In this document: one piece after another, positions 7,356-14,929 of the stretch
Numbering within the stretch: the first letter of the stretch is position 1
How the letters are laid out: each line of letters begins with the position of its first letter
From: Clostridia bacterium
GTDB lineage: Bacteria > Bacillota > Clostridia > Christensenellales > Borkfalkiaceae
Direction of reading: 5' to 3'
Assembly (NCBI GenBank): GCA_017468085.1
Contig: JAFUJR010000019.1
Location: 1-43,950 of the forward strand
DNA length: 43,950 nt
The notes under the pieces: model-generated
Databases searched by the model: none
Told to the model about the DNA's origin: nothing
Seen by the model: the letters and a program-made list of their open reading frames with translations, nothing else
Program-made: the position numbers and the translations under genes

Positions 7356-8534
7356 TTATTCTTCGTAATATTCTTCGCTGGGCATATCCTCTTTCATGAA
7401 AGCCTTGATCCACTTAATTTGCGTTTTATTTCTCGACGCCGCAATACAAGCAATCGTGATTGCGCTTGCGATACCGACGACGATCCAACCGCCGACGCTG
7501 GCAAGGAACAAGGGATCGAGTGCATAACCAACCAACTTCATAAAGTCAAAACTTGCCGTTTTTTGGATAATTTCGTTGATGTGCGTGCAAACGCCGCCAA
7601 CCACGCCGCTCAAAGTGAATACGAACAGAATTTTCAACGCTGAAATAAGGAACCAGAATATTAAAGAGCAAATCATTTCCGATTTTAAGCTCTTTTTATG
7701 GTCTTCATTCAAAAGAATGAACGCCGCGTGCGCAAGGTCTGCTTTCTCCGCGCTGATACCGCCCCTGCCGCTACTGTATTTCGTAAGTTCTTTTTCTCTT
7801 CTCGATTGAAGGAAAATTTTCATAACTTCTTTCGGGTCTACTTTATTGTTTTTCAACCACTTTGCAATACTGAACGCCTTGAAATAGGGGGTGAGTTTGT
7901 TTGCAAAACTTACCCAAATCGTCAGGAAAGTGGCAATTATCAGCATGATTTGCGACGTGCCTGCGTTTCTCGTAAGGAAGGCAACCGGTTCGAGGAAAGA
8001 GATAGCGATATTAAAGCCGATAACGCCGATGAAACCCATAATAAACAGCGAGATAGAGCCTAAAACGACCATCACTTGCATGAATTTCATCAAGAAAATA
8101 AGTACCTTGCCCCTTTCAAATTTCCAATCGTCCAAAATACGTTGGGTGTTTAAAATCAATTTAGCGGGCTTTTTTTCTTCCTCGTTTTCCGTGTTTTCCG
8201 CAGGTTGTTCCAAGAACGTTTCCGGCGCAACGGGCATAACGGGCACAACGGGCGTAACTGGCGCGGGTTGCGTCGCTACGGGTTGCTGAGGCTGTACGAC
8301 GGGCGCGTTAGGCATAGCAGCCGCAACGGGAGTTGCGGGCATAGCGGGAGCCGTAGGCGCAACGGCGGGTTGTACGGGGGGGATAGGATTAGGCGTAGGC
8401 GACGCGACGGGTGGTTGCGTAGGCGCCGCGGGAGCTTGTGCTTGCGGCGAAGCAACGGGCGCGCTTGGCGTAGGAGTCGCAGGGCTCGCTACGGGAGTAG
8501 GTGTAGTATTCAAATTTTCCGTAGTGGATTCCAT
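7356..8534 (-). CDS. Membrane protein with Pro/Ala/Thr-rich N-terminal tail, function unknown
   Basis: I do not recognise a family for this 392-residue protein. The first 115 residues or so are low-complexity, dominated by Pro, Ala, Thr, Val and Gln with PxAP-like repeats. A short acidic stretch (ENTENEEEKK) follows. The rest has about four or five hydrophobic segments, near residues 147-190, 195-213, 283-315 and 338-368. There is no signal peptide, so the Pro-rich tail probably lies in the cytoplasm and could act as a spacer or protein-binding arm. AAGGAGGA precedes the start. It stands alone between a terminator and ricT and looks like a real, expressed gene. Confidence 0.75.
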   Translation of the reverse strand: MESTTENLNTTPTPVASPATPTPSAPVASPQAQAPAAPTQPPVASPTPNPIPPVQPAVAPTAPAMPATPVAAAMPNAPVVQPQQPVATQPAPVTPVVPVMPVAPETFLEQPAENTENEEEKKPAKLILNTQRILDDWKFERGKVLIFLMKFMQVMVVLGSISLFIMGFIGVIGFNIAISFLEPVAFLTRNAGTSQIMLIIATFLTIWVSFANKLTPYFKAFSIAKWLKNNKVDPKEVMKIFLQSRREKELTKYSSGRGGISAEKADLAHAAFILLNEDHKKSLKSEMICSLIFWFLISALKILFVFTLSGVVGGVCTHINEIIQKTASFDFMKLVGYALDPLFLASVGGWIVVGIASAITIACIAASRNKTQIKWIKAFMKEDMPSEEYYEE

Positions 8535-8604
8535 GATAAATCCTCCTTTTGAATTTATAATTAGCAGATAAAACGCGAGCGTTTTTCTTTATTTTTCGAT
8601 TAGA

Positions 8605-9468
8605 TTACAGAACGTCGTTTTCGTCGTCCTCATCCTTAGGTTCGGGTTGATTTTTGCGTTTAAAACGGAGCTCGTCCACGGGATGGTCTTTAAAAATCAA
8701 ACCGCCGTTTTTGTCGTCGATTTTCACTTTTACCGTCATTTTCAGCATATTGACGGACGCGACGGTTGCTTTACCCTCGGGCGTGCCTACCTCCGAGCCG
8801 ACCTTCGGCATTTTCAGCGACGCTTCGGCGTAATAATCGTTTTCGTAGCTTAAACAGCACATAAGCCTACCGCAAAGACCGCTGATTTTGCCGGGATTTA
8901 AAGACAAGCCTTGCGTTTTTGCCATCTTAACGCTCACCTTTTTAAATTCGGGCATATTGCCTGCGCAGCAGCAAATTCTGCCGCAGGGCGCGATACCGCC
9001 GAGGTACTTTGCCTCGTCGCGCGTGCCGACTTGGCGGAGCTCGATACGGGTGTGGAAAGCGGAGGCAAGGTCTTTGACCAACTCACGGAAATCCACGCGG
9101 TTCGCCGAGGTGAAATAGAATACGATTTTACTGCCGTCGAAAGCGTATTCGCAATCGACGAGCTTCATTTCCAGTCCTCTCGCCGCGATTTTTTCTTTAC
9201 ATAACTGCATTGCCTGCGGGCGCTTTGCCTCGCAAGCGGCGTAAAATTCTTTGTCTTTTTCCGTTGCGATACGGATAATGGGCTTTAAGGGCTGGACGAC
9301 TTCGTCGTCGGGTACGAGTTTTTCAGGATACGCTACCCATGCGAATTCCAACCCGCGCGAGGTTTCTACGACGACGGGCATATTCCGTTCGTATACCTCC
9401 CCTTGTTTCGGCGAGAAATAATAAAGTTTTCCGCCCGTTTTAAATTTTATTCCTACAACTTTAATCAT
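8605..9468 (-). CDS. ricT: PSP1-domain protein RicT/YaaT
   Basis: RicT belongs to the RicA-RicF-RicT complex, which in Bacillus stimulates RNase Y-dependent mRNA maturation and affects sporulation and competence. The protein has 287 residues. It contains the PSP1 core with the cysteine-rich block GGIAPCGRICCCAGNMPEF followed by GLCGRLMCCLSYE, the cysteines tied to Fe-S binding in this family. A charged tail ends the protein (PKDEDDENDVL). The start at 9468 (MIKVVGIKF) has AAGGAA upstream; the frame stays open for 15 more codons without a site. It follows holB by 51 bases, as in many Firmicutes, so they probably form one operon. Confidence 0.93.
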   Translation of the reverse strand: MIKVVGIKFKTGGKLYYFSPKQGEVYERNMPVVVETSRGLEFAWVAYPEKLVPDDEVVQPLKPIIRIATEKDKEFYAACEAKRPQAMQLCKEKIAARGLEMKLVDCEYAFDGSKIVFYFTSANRVDFRELVKDLASAFHTRIELRQVGTRDEAKYLGGIAPCGRICCCAGNMPEFKKVSVKMAKTQGLSLNPGKISGLCGRLMCCLSYENDYYAEASLKMPKVGSEVGTPEGKATVASVNMLKMTVKVKIDDKNGGLIFKDHPVDELRFKRKNQPEPKDEDDENDVL

Positions 9469-9481
9469 ATTTTTCCTTACT

Positions 9482-9506
9482 CGTCTTACGCTGATTTCGT
9501 AAGACG
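9482..9506 (-). other. Hairpin between holB and ricT
   Basis: CGTCTTACG and CGTAAGACG form a perfect nine-base stem with a seven-base loop. It lies between the holB stop and the ricT ribosome binding site, so it may set the expression ratio or be an RNase processing site. Confidence 0.5.
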
Positions 9507-9519
9507 GACTCACTTAAAA

Positions 9520-10491
9520 TTAATTATTTTCCGCGCGGATCTTTGCAATGCAAAGCTCGACGCACTGCGGAAAAACGGCGTTGAATTTCACCTGTTTTTC
9601 TGCGTCTGAAAGCGCAGTTTGCGCGTATATAAGCGCTTTCAATGCGTACATGGTAGCCACTTGCTGTAATTTTTCCCTTTCTAAACGGAGCAAAAGGAAG
9701 CCGTTTGCGTTCTTCATTCCGCTCTTTAACAAAAGCGCGTCGCGAAAAATAAGGCGCAGTGTGGAAATCAGTTCGCGTTGGTATTTTGTTTCCGCCACCG
9801 CTTTCACTGCCGTAGGCAGTTTATACGAAGGGGAAAGGAGCAGGGAAAACGCTTGTTCCGTCAGCGATTTATACTGACCGCCCTCTAATAAATTTTGCGC
9901 GCCGCCCACCGTTCCGCCGCTCGCCGCCGCGCAAAAGCGCAGGGTTTCCGTATCGTATTGATTGGGATAAAGGCGTTGCAGACATTGCGTTACTTGCTCG
10001 GTATCAAAAGCGGGAATTTCCAACTTTTTAGTACGGGAAAGGACGGTGGTAAGCACGGGGAACGCAGAGGTTGCGCCAAGCAAGAAAAGGACGTGCTTGG
10101 GCGGTTCTTCCAACAGCTTTAAAAGTTTGTTTTGCGTTTGAGTGTTCGCCTCGGCAAAATCGCCCAAAACGAACAGTTTTACCTCACCCTCGACGGGGCT
10201 TAACGTGCATTCTTCGTGAATGGCGTTTGCGTCCTCAACGGTGAGTTTTTTGCCCGGAGCGGGATAAAAAAGACAGTCGGAAAAAGTTTCCGTTTGGATA
10301 AGTTTTGCAATGCGGAGCGCTTCGTCGTCCTGTCTATCGCCTACGAGTAAAAGTTTTGCAAAAACTTTCAGCGCGTCGCGGAGATTTCTTCCGTCGTCAA
10401 GCAAGAGCAAATATGCGTGAGAAAGACGGTTTTCCCGTTTTTCGTTTTGCACGATTTTATAGGCTTGCGCGGTTTGAAGAAGTGTTTGCAT
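9520..10491 (-). CDS. holB: DNA polymerase III delta' subunit (HolB-like)
   Basis: Delta' is part of the clamp loader that opens the DnaN ring. The protein has 323 residues. Family features are RLSHAYLLLLDDG near the N-terminus, then AEANTQTQNKLLKLLEEPPKHVLFLLGATSA at about 113-143, where the NKLLKLLEEPP block is the hallmark. Then come TTVLSRTKKLEI, in place of the usual SRCQ, and a helical C-terminal half. No Walker A motif or zinc-binding cysteine set is visible, so this subunit is probably not an active ATPase. The neighbour ricT supports the call. A 17-base palindrome lies 56 bases upstream of the start. Confidence 0.88.
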   Translation of the reverse strand: MQTLLQTAQAYKIVQNEKRENRLSHAYLLLLDDGRNLRDALKVFAKLLLVGDRQDDEALRIAKLIQTETFSDCLFYPAPGKKLTVEDANAIHEECTLSPVEGEVKLFVLGDFAEANTQTQNKLLKLLEEPPKHVLFLLGATSAFPVLTTVLSRTKKLEIPAFDTEQVTQCLQRLYPNQYDTETLRFCAAASGGTVGGAQNLLEGGQYKSLTEQAFSLLLSPSYKLPTAVKAVAETKYQRELISTLRLIFRDALLLKSGMKNANGFLLLRLEREKLQQVATMYALKALIYAQTALSDAEKQVKFNAVFPQCVELCIAKIRAENN

Positions 10492-10546
10492 AGGATCCCC
10501 GTTTGCCTTTACTTTCGCTTTTTGCTAAGGTAAAAAAGAATAGGCT

Positions 10547-10563
10547 ATGTTATAGTATAACAT
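10547..10563. promoter_or_regulatory. Perfect 17-base palindrome upstream of holB
   Basis: ATGTTATAGTATAACAT is perfectly symmetric about G10555. It lies 56 bases before the holB start and overlaps TATACT/TATAAC sequences that could serve as a -10 element. It could be an operator or simply a symmetric AT-rich promoter element. Confidence 0.45.
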
Positions 10564-10632
10564 AAAATTTAAAGAAAGTAAAGGGGGTAAGCGAAAAATT
10601 ATAAAAATTTTGAATTTTTAAAAATATGGCAA

Positions 10633-10680
10633 GCAGGTACGCGTTGAAATTAAAAACAAGGCACCATGTACGAGATGAAA
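10633..10680 (+). repeat. Two dispersed motif copies side by side
   Basis: GCAGGTACGCGTTGAAAT (10633-10650) and GGCACCATGTACGAGATGAA (from 10660) share the core GTACG-G-TGAAA. They represent the two variants of a motif found at about 13 sites in the window. These copies lie between holB and the next gene. Confidence 0.65.
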
Positions 10681-10713
10681 AACCGCGCGGGTAGCATTTC
10701 CCGCGCGGTTTTT
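10678..10713 (-). terminator. Terminator after the 10715 gene
   Basis: AACCGCGCGGG pairs with CCCGCGCGGTT, flanked by A and T runs. It starts right at the stop codon of the minus-strand 10715-11161 gene. Confidence 0.88.
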
Positions 10714-10714
10714 G

Positions 10715-11161
10715 TCAAAGATAGGATTTCCACTTTTTTTCAAATTCTTCTTCTTTTTCAATCATTTCTTTTAAGAGGGTTTTGATGTTTTCGTCGCCGT
10801 TGTCGGCAAAGTCGTTTGCCGTCGTTCTCAGCGCCGTGATCCCCATCACCGTTCCCTGTACCATCATATCCGCGATGTGTGAACGGGAGTTGTCGGTGAG
10901 GGTGCTCATTTTGATCGAGCCCCACATCATCGCCTTTTTCATGGGGTTTGGCTCTTTTAATTCTAAGCCTTTATCCCTTGCAAGCATTTGCGCTTTTGCG
11001 GAGAAATGCTCGTATGCTTCGTGCTGGGCGGAAAGCTCGGCGCGGAGTTCGCCGTCCTCCGTTTCGGGTAAAATATTGGAAATGGATTGCAGGGCGAGCT
11101 GGGCGTTGCGGTAGATTTCGGCAAGAGCCTCTTCCGTTTGTTTAAAGTCGTTGTTTTGCAT
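10715..11161 (-). CDS. Small helical protein, possibly ferritin-like fold
   Basis: The protein has 148 residues and is predicted to be all-helical and acidic. It starts MQNNDFKQTEEALAEIY and ends KEEEFEKKWKSYL. Spaced Glu and His residues (AQHEAYEHF, SRSHIADMM, KEMIEKEEEFE) suggest a four-helix bundle of the DUF2383/ferritin-like type. I cannot confirm a metal site. The start at 11161 has AAGGAGAA upstream; the frame is open to 11254 without a site. It is divergent from rplU and closed by a strong terminator. Confidence 0.7.
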   Translation of the reverse strand: MQNNDFKQTEEALAEIYRNAQLALQSISNILPETEDGELRAELSAQHEAYEHFSAKAQMLARDKGLELKEPNPMKKAMMWGSIKMSTLTDNSRSHIADMMVQGTVMGITALRTTANDFADNGDENIKTLLKEMIEKEEEFEKKWKSYL

Positions 11162-11271
11162 AAATTCTTCTCCTTTTTCGGTTAGTTTGGCAAAAATATA
11201 TAAAATGTATACGCGCGCGAAGAAAAAGGTGTGTTTTTCCGCAAAAAATATCAAAAATTAAGCAAAAATGC

Positions 11272-11301
11272 TTGACGGAGCGCGCAGGATTGTGGTATAT
11301 T
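11272..11301 (+). promoter_or_regulatory. Promoter of the rplU-rpmA operon
   Basis: TTGACG (11272-11277) and TATATT (11296-11301) are 18 bases apart. The predicted transcript would have a leader of about 110 bases before rplU. Confidence 0.7.
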
Positions 11302-11307
11302 GATAGT

Positions 11308-11418
11308 CGAGCCGATAGAAACGGGCTTTTTAAGTCAGCAATTTTTTGCGGGATTTCAGCACAAAAAGGCTGCGCCTTGGATATTCTTCGAGACTGGAAA
11401 GAGGAGGTAAAACTTTTT
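11308..11418 (+). ncRNA. Putative L21 leader RNA
   Basis: The 110-base leader upstream of rplU ends with AAGGCTGCGCCTTGGATATT, then TTCGAGACTGGAAAGAGGAGG just before the start codon. Firmicutes carry an autoregulatory ribosomal L21 leader at this place, and length and position fit. GCCGATAGAAACGGGC can form a hairpin in the first half. The family call rests on position and general resemblance; a covariance-model search would settle it. Confidence 0.5.
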
Positions 11419-11724
11419 ATGTACGCTATCATCGATAACGGTAACAAGCAGTACAAGGTTGCGGAAGGCGACGTAGTAAGAGTTGAAAAGCTCAACGCTG
11501 CGGAAGGCGAAACCGTATCCTTCAAGGTGCTTATGGTTGCCGACGAAAACGGTATCAAGACGGGCGCGGAAGTTGAGTCCGCTAAAGTTACTGCTACTGT
11601 CGTTAAGCAAGACAAGGCGAAGAAAATCATCGTCTTCAAGTACAAAGCTAAGAAGAACGAACGTAAGAAGCAGGGACACAGACAGCCCTTCACCGCAGTT
11701 AAAGTTGAAAAAATCGAACTCTAA
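11419..11724 (+). CDS. rplU: 50S ribosomal protein L21
   Basis: The protein has 101 residues and the standard L21 start [18 protein letters not shown]. The conserved C-terminal [15 protein letters not shown] block binds 23S rRNA. GAGGAGG lies nine bases upstream of the start. It is the first gene of an operon with rpmA. The cysteine protease gene prp (ysxB), usually between rplU and rpmA in Firmicutes, is missing: only 58 bases separate the two. Confidence 0.97.
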   Translation: MYAIIDNGNKQYKVAEGDVVRVEKLNAAEGETVSFKVLMVADENGIKTGAEVESAKVTATVVKQDKAKKIIVFKYKAKKNERKKQGHRQPFTAVKVEKIEL

Positions 11725-11782
11725 TTGCAACGCATGCTTTCTAAGGAAAGCGAAGAAATTTGAATTTTAAGGAGAAATAAAA

Positions 11783-12058
11783 ATGATTTTTATCAGTTTA
11801 TTCGCTCATAAAAAAGGTACCGGTTCCTCTCACAACGGTAGAGATAGCGAAGCGAAAAGACTTGGCGTGAAGCGTAGCGACGGCCAGGCAGTTCTCGCTG
11901 GTAACATTCTCGTTCGTCAAAGAGGTACGAAAATCCATCCCGGCACGAACGTAGGCATCGGCAAAGACGATACCTTGTTCGCTCTCGTAGACGGTATCGT
12001 TCGGTATGAAAGAATGGGCAAAGACAAGAAAAAAGCAAGCGTTTATCCCAACGCGTAA
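11783..12058 (+). CDS. rpmA: 50S ribosomal protein L27
   Basis: The protein has 91 residues with the L27 core [30 protein letters not shown] and a VYPNA end. The mature N-terminus of L27 reaches the peptidyl transferase centre. A nine-residue extension ending SLFA precedes HKKG. It resembles the Prp-cleaved leader of Firmicutes L27 (typically LQLFA or LQFFA). Cleavage is therefore expected, yet no prp gene lies in the operon. AAGGAGAA precedes the start. A terminator follows directly, so obgE, often next, is not in this operon. Confidence 0.97.
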   Translation: MIFISLFAHKKGTGSSHNGRDSEAKRLGVKRSDGQAVLAGNILVRQRGTKIHPGTNVGIGKDDTLFALVDGIVRYERMGKDKKKASVYPNA

Positions 12059-12063
12059 AGAAG

Positions 12064-12090
12064 AAAGCTCCGCTTTTTGCGGAGCTTTTT
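12064..12090 (+). terminator. Terminator after rpmA
   Basis: AAAGCTCCGC pairs with GCGGAGCTTT, followed by T residues. It lies six bases past the rpmA stop. Confidence 0.9.
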
Positions 12091-12111
12091 ACATAAATAA
12101 AAAGGTGAAAA

Positions 12112-12726
12112 ATGAAAAAGACGTACGAAACGCAATTACCGCAAAATTACAAGGAAGTATTCCATATCGACGCACGAGATAAAAAAATAGGGTTGCTTTT
12201 GAACCTTATTTCCCTTATTCCGTTTATCGGTGTTTTTTTACTACTGTTTTTTACGGCGGAGTTAAACCTCAAAACGCTGTTTGACGGGAACTCGGACGGG
12301 TTGAAGTGGCTACTGTTGTTTTGCTTGGTTTTAATCCTTTCTATTATCGCCTACATAGTCTTACACGAGCTTGTGCACGGCGCCGTGTATAAAGTATTGA
12401 CGAAGCGTAAATTAAAATTCGGTATAAGCTGGAGCTGCGCGTTTTGCGGCGTACCCGACGTCTATACGTATCGCACCACGGCGTTTTTGGCGTTGATTGC
12501 GCCCTTTGCCGTGTTCGGTGTGATTTTTCTTGCGTTAACGATAGTTTTTGCGTTTTTACACCCCGTATATTATGCGTTGTTTGCTATTTTGCTCGGTGTG
12601 CATCTTGGCGGGTGCTGTGGGGATTTGTATATGACGGGTTTATTGTTGTTTAAGTATAAAAATAAAGAGCTTTTGATGCGCGATACGGGTCCCGAGCAAT
12701 GGATATATTTACCCGAAAACGCGTAA
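12112..12726 (+). CDS. DUF3267-type membrane zincin (putative metalloprotease)
   Basis: The protein has 204 residues and four to five membrane segments, at about 26-45, 64-86, 120-150 and 152-175. The motif HELVHG at about residues 85-90 matches the HExxH zinc-binding signature, placed at the end of a membrane helix as in DUF3267 and M50-like proteins. Another His lies in GVHLGGCCGD. An intramembrane or membrane-bound protease is likely, with unknown substrate. It follows the rpmA terminator by 22 bases and has AAAGGTG upstream; whether it has its own promoter is unclear. A dispersed-motif copy begins five bases past its stop. Confidence 0.8.
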   Translation: MKKTYETQLPQNYKEVFHIDARDKKIGLLLNLISLIPFIGVFLLLFFTAELNLKTLFDGNSDGLKWLLLFCLVLILSIIAYIVLHELVHGAVYKVLTKRKLKFGISWSCAFCGVPDVYTYRTTAFLALIAPFAVFGVIFLALTIVFAFLHPVYYALFAILLGVHLGGCCGDLYMTGLLLFKYKNKELLMRDTGPEQWIYLPENA

Positions 12727-12730
12727 AAGA

Positions 12731-12752
12731 GGCACCCATGTACGAGATGAAA
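12731..12752 (+). repeat. Dispersed motif copy (CATGTACGAGATGAAA type)
   Basis: CACCCATGTACGAGATGAAA lies between the zincin stop and the shared terminator. It is nearly identical to the copies at 10660 and 19356. Confidence 0.6.
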
Positions 12753-12754
12753 TA

Positions 12755-12783
12755 AAAAAGTGGTCCGTGAAGGGCCACTTTTA
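12755..12783. terminator. Terminator between the zincin gene and clpX
   Basis: AAAAGTGG and CCACTTTT form the outer stem around TCCGTGAAGGG, with A and T runs on both sides. It lies between convergent genes and can serve both. Confidence 0.8.
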
Positions 12784-12804
12784 TTATGCAAAAATAATAA
12801 TAAA

Positions 12805-14052
12805 TTATGCGGATTCTTTATATACGAGCTTGGGCGTTGCGCCGTCCGTCAAGCACTCCTTGGTGATAACGACTTCCTCCACGTCCTTTTCGGAAGGGAT
12901 TTTGTACATGACCTCCGTCATGACGTTTTCGATGATGGTACGAAGTCCGCGCGCGCCCGTCTTTAAACGGATCGCCGTCTGCGCAATTTCGCGCACGGCG
13001 TCCTCCTCCACCGTCAATTTTACGCCGTCGTAACCGACCAGCTTCTGGTATTGCTTGATGATTGCGTTTCTCGGTTCGGTCAAAATCTTTACAAGCGCGG
13101 TTTCGTCGAGGGGATCGAGGTTGACGACGATGGGAAGTCTGCCCACAAACTCGGGAATAAGCCCGAATTTCGTTAAATCCTGCGGTTTTACGTCGTCGAG
13201 GACGGAGTAATCCACCTCGTCTGCACTCAAACGAACCTTACCGCCAAATCCGAGCGTCGAATCGTCCTTACGCGAAGAAACGATACGGTCAAGCCCTACG
13301 AACGCGCCGCCGCAGATGAACAAAATATTCGTCGTGTCGATGCGTAAAAGCTCTTGGTTGGGGTGCTTTCTGCCGCCCTGAGGAGGAACGCTCGCCGTCG
13401 TGCTTTCGATGATTTTCAAAAGCGCTTGCTGTACGCCCTCGCCCGATACGTCGCGGGTAATGGAAACGTTTTCGCTCTTTCTTGCAATCTTGTCGATTTC
13501 GTCGATATAAATAATACCGCGTTGCGCTCGCTCGATGTCGTAGTCTGCGTTTTGAATAAGTTTAAGCAGAATATTTTCGACGTCCTCACCGACGTAGCCC
13601 GCTTCCGTGAGGGTGGTTGCGTCCGAAGTAGCAAACGGGACGTTTAAAATCTTGGCAAGCGTGCGCGCAAGCAAGGTTTTACCGCTGCCCGTAGGGCCGA
13701 GCAAAAGCACGTTACTCTTTTCAATTTCAATGCCGTCGTCGTCCTTTTTCTTTTTGCTGAGCGTAGCGTTGATACGCTTATAGTGGTTGTAAACAGCCAC
13801 CGAAAGGACGCGCTTTGCCTTGTCTTGACCGACGATGTATTTGTCGAGTTCCGCTTTGATTTCCGCGGGTTTTTTAAGAGGAATTTTATTCGTTTTCTTG
13901 CCCTTATTGTCGTCCGACCACTCGTCCACCATGGATTTGCAAATTTCAACGCATTCGTCGCAGATACAAACCCCGTCCGGCCCGGAAATCAAACGGTGGG
14001 TTTCTTCTTTGGGTTTTCCGCAAAAGGAACAAAATTGATTTTTATTCGCCAT
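12805..14052 (-). CDS. clpX: ATP-dependent Clp protease ATP-binding subunit ClpX
   Basis: ClpX unfolds substrates and feeds them into ClpP. The protein has 415 residues. The N-terminal zinc finger has [15 protein letters not shown] and CICDEC. The AAA+ module has Walker A GPTGSGKT (about residues 118-125) and Walker [12 protein letters not shown] (about 180-190). The ClpP-contact loop and sensor regions follow. Length is normal. clpX lies downstream of clpP and tig on the same strand, the common tig-clpP-clpX order. A terminator-like hairpin in the 159-base clpP-clpX gap suggests clpX is at least partly expressed separately. Confidence 0.97.
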   Translation of the reverse strand: MANKNQFCSFCGKPKEETHRLISGPDGVCICDECVEICKSMVDEWSDDNKGKKTNKIPLKKPAEIKAELDKYIVGQDKAKRVLSVAVYNHYKRINATLSKKKKDDDGIEIEKSNVLLLGPTGSGKTLLARTLAKILNVPFATSDATTLTEAGYVGEDVENILLKLIQNADYDIERAQRGIIYIDEIDKIARKSENVSITRDVSGEGVQQALLKIIESTTASVPPQGGRKHPNQELLRIDTTNILFICGGAFVGLDRIVSSRKDDSTLGFGGKVRLSADEVDYSVLDDVKPQDLTKFGLIPEFVGRLPIVVNLDPLDETALVKILTEPRNAIIKQYQKLVGYDGVKLTVEEDAVREIAQTAIRLKTGARGLRTIIENVMTEVMYKIPSEKDVEEVVITKECLTDGATPKLVYKESA

Positions 14053-14113
14053 AATTCAGCTCCGTAATTTAATGGGTATGAAAAAAGGAAAGAGGCTATT
14101 TTGCCAAAATCCG

Positions 14114-14134
14114 TTTCAACGCATACCTGCCCCC
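14114..14134 (-). repeat. Dispersed GGGGCAGGTA motif, clpP-clpX gap
   Basis: Read on the minus strand: GGGGGCAGGTATGCGTTGAA. It shares ten or more consecutive bases with copies at 40898, 17918 and 10633. Confidence 0.6.
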
Positions 14135-14154
14135 GCCATTTTTTAATTTTGGGG

Positions 14155-14195
14155 AAGAAAACGCGCAAAACCTTGCGGATTTTGCGCGCGTAAGT
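14155..14195 (-). terminator. Terminator-like hairpin after clpP
   Basis: On the minus strand CGCGCAAAA and TTTTGCGCG pair around TCCGCAAGG, followed by TTTTCTTCC. It lies 17 bases past the clpP stop. Confidence 0.7.
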
Positions 14196-14211
14196 TAAAC
14201 CTTAAAAGGGT

Positions 14212-14802
14212 TTATCTTCTGGTGAAAACTCTGTCGATCAAGCCGTAAGCGCGCGCTTCGTCTGCGGACATATAATTGTCGCGGTCCGTGTCGCGTTCGA
14301 TAATCGCGATATCCTTGCCCGTATTTTCGGAAAGGATACGGTTGAGTTTTGCTTTCGTGCGCAGAATATGTTCTGCTTGAATTTTGATGTCGCTTGCCTG
14401 ACCCTGTGCGCCGCCGAGGGGCTGATGGATCATGATTTCGGAGTTCGGCAAAGCATAACGCTTACCGCGCGCGCCGCTTGAAAGAAGGAATGCGCCCATC
14501 GAAGCCGCCAAACCGATACAGATGGTGGAAACGTCGCACTTGATGTAGTTCATCGTGTCGTAAATCGCCATACCTGCGGAAACGGAGCCGCCGGGAGAGT
14601 TGATATACAAGCTGATGTCCTTCGTGGAATCCTTGCCTTCCAAATAGATAAGCTGTGCAACGACGGTGTTTGCGAGCGCGTCGTCGATTTCGCCGCTCAA
14701 AAAGATGATTCTGTCGTCAAGCAAACGGGAATACAAATCGTAAGATCTTTCACCCGAAGAGGTACGTTCTACAACGTAGGGAACTAAAACGTTTTTTTCC
14801 AT
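14212..14802 (-). CDS. clpP: ATP-dependent Clp protease proteolytic subunit ClpP
   Basis: ClpP forms the tetradecameric serine protease chamber. The protein has 196 residues. The catalytic triad is visible: Ser in [11 protein letters not shown] (about residue 100), His in [11 protein letters not shown] (about 125) and Asp in [11 protein letters not shown] (about 174). It starts [14 protein letters not shown]. It lies between tig and clpX, and the three genes form one proteostasis block. Confidence 0.97.
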   Translation of the reverse strand: MEKNVLVPYVVERTSSGERSYDLYSRLLDDRIIFLSGEIDDALANTVVAQLIYLEGKDSTKDISLYINSPGGSVSAGMAIYDTMNYIKCDVSTICIGLAASMGAFLLSSGARGKRYALPNSEIMIHQPLGGAQGQASDIKIQAEHILRTKAKLNRILSENTGKDIAIIERDTDRDNYMSADEARAYGLIDRVFTRR

Positions 14803-14929
14803 ATCAATAAGCCGTCCTTATGTTTTATTAGGGATTGCGACGCGCCCAAAGTTAGGCGCGCCGTAGTTAAGTGTATTTCGTATAACAGATTTAACGACCC
14901 ATTTTCGGTACGTAAAAAGAATTTAAAAA

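Noticed and set aside
12738-12755. Mini-peptide MYEMK in intergenic motif copies
   Set aside because: The copies at 10660 and 12731 have a start codon and a nearby stop but no ribosome binding site. The conservation is better explained by the repeated DNA motif.
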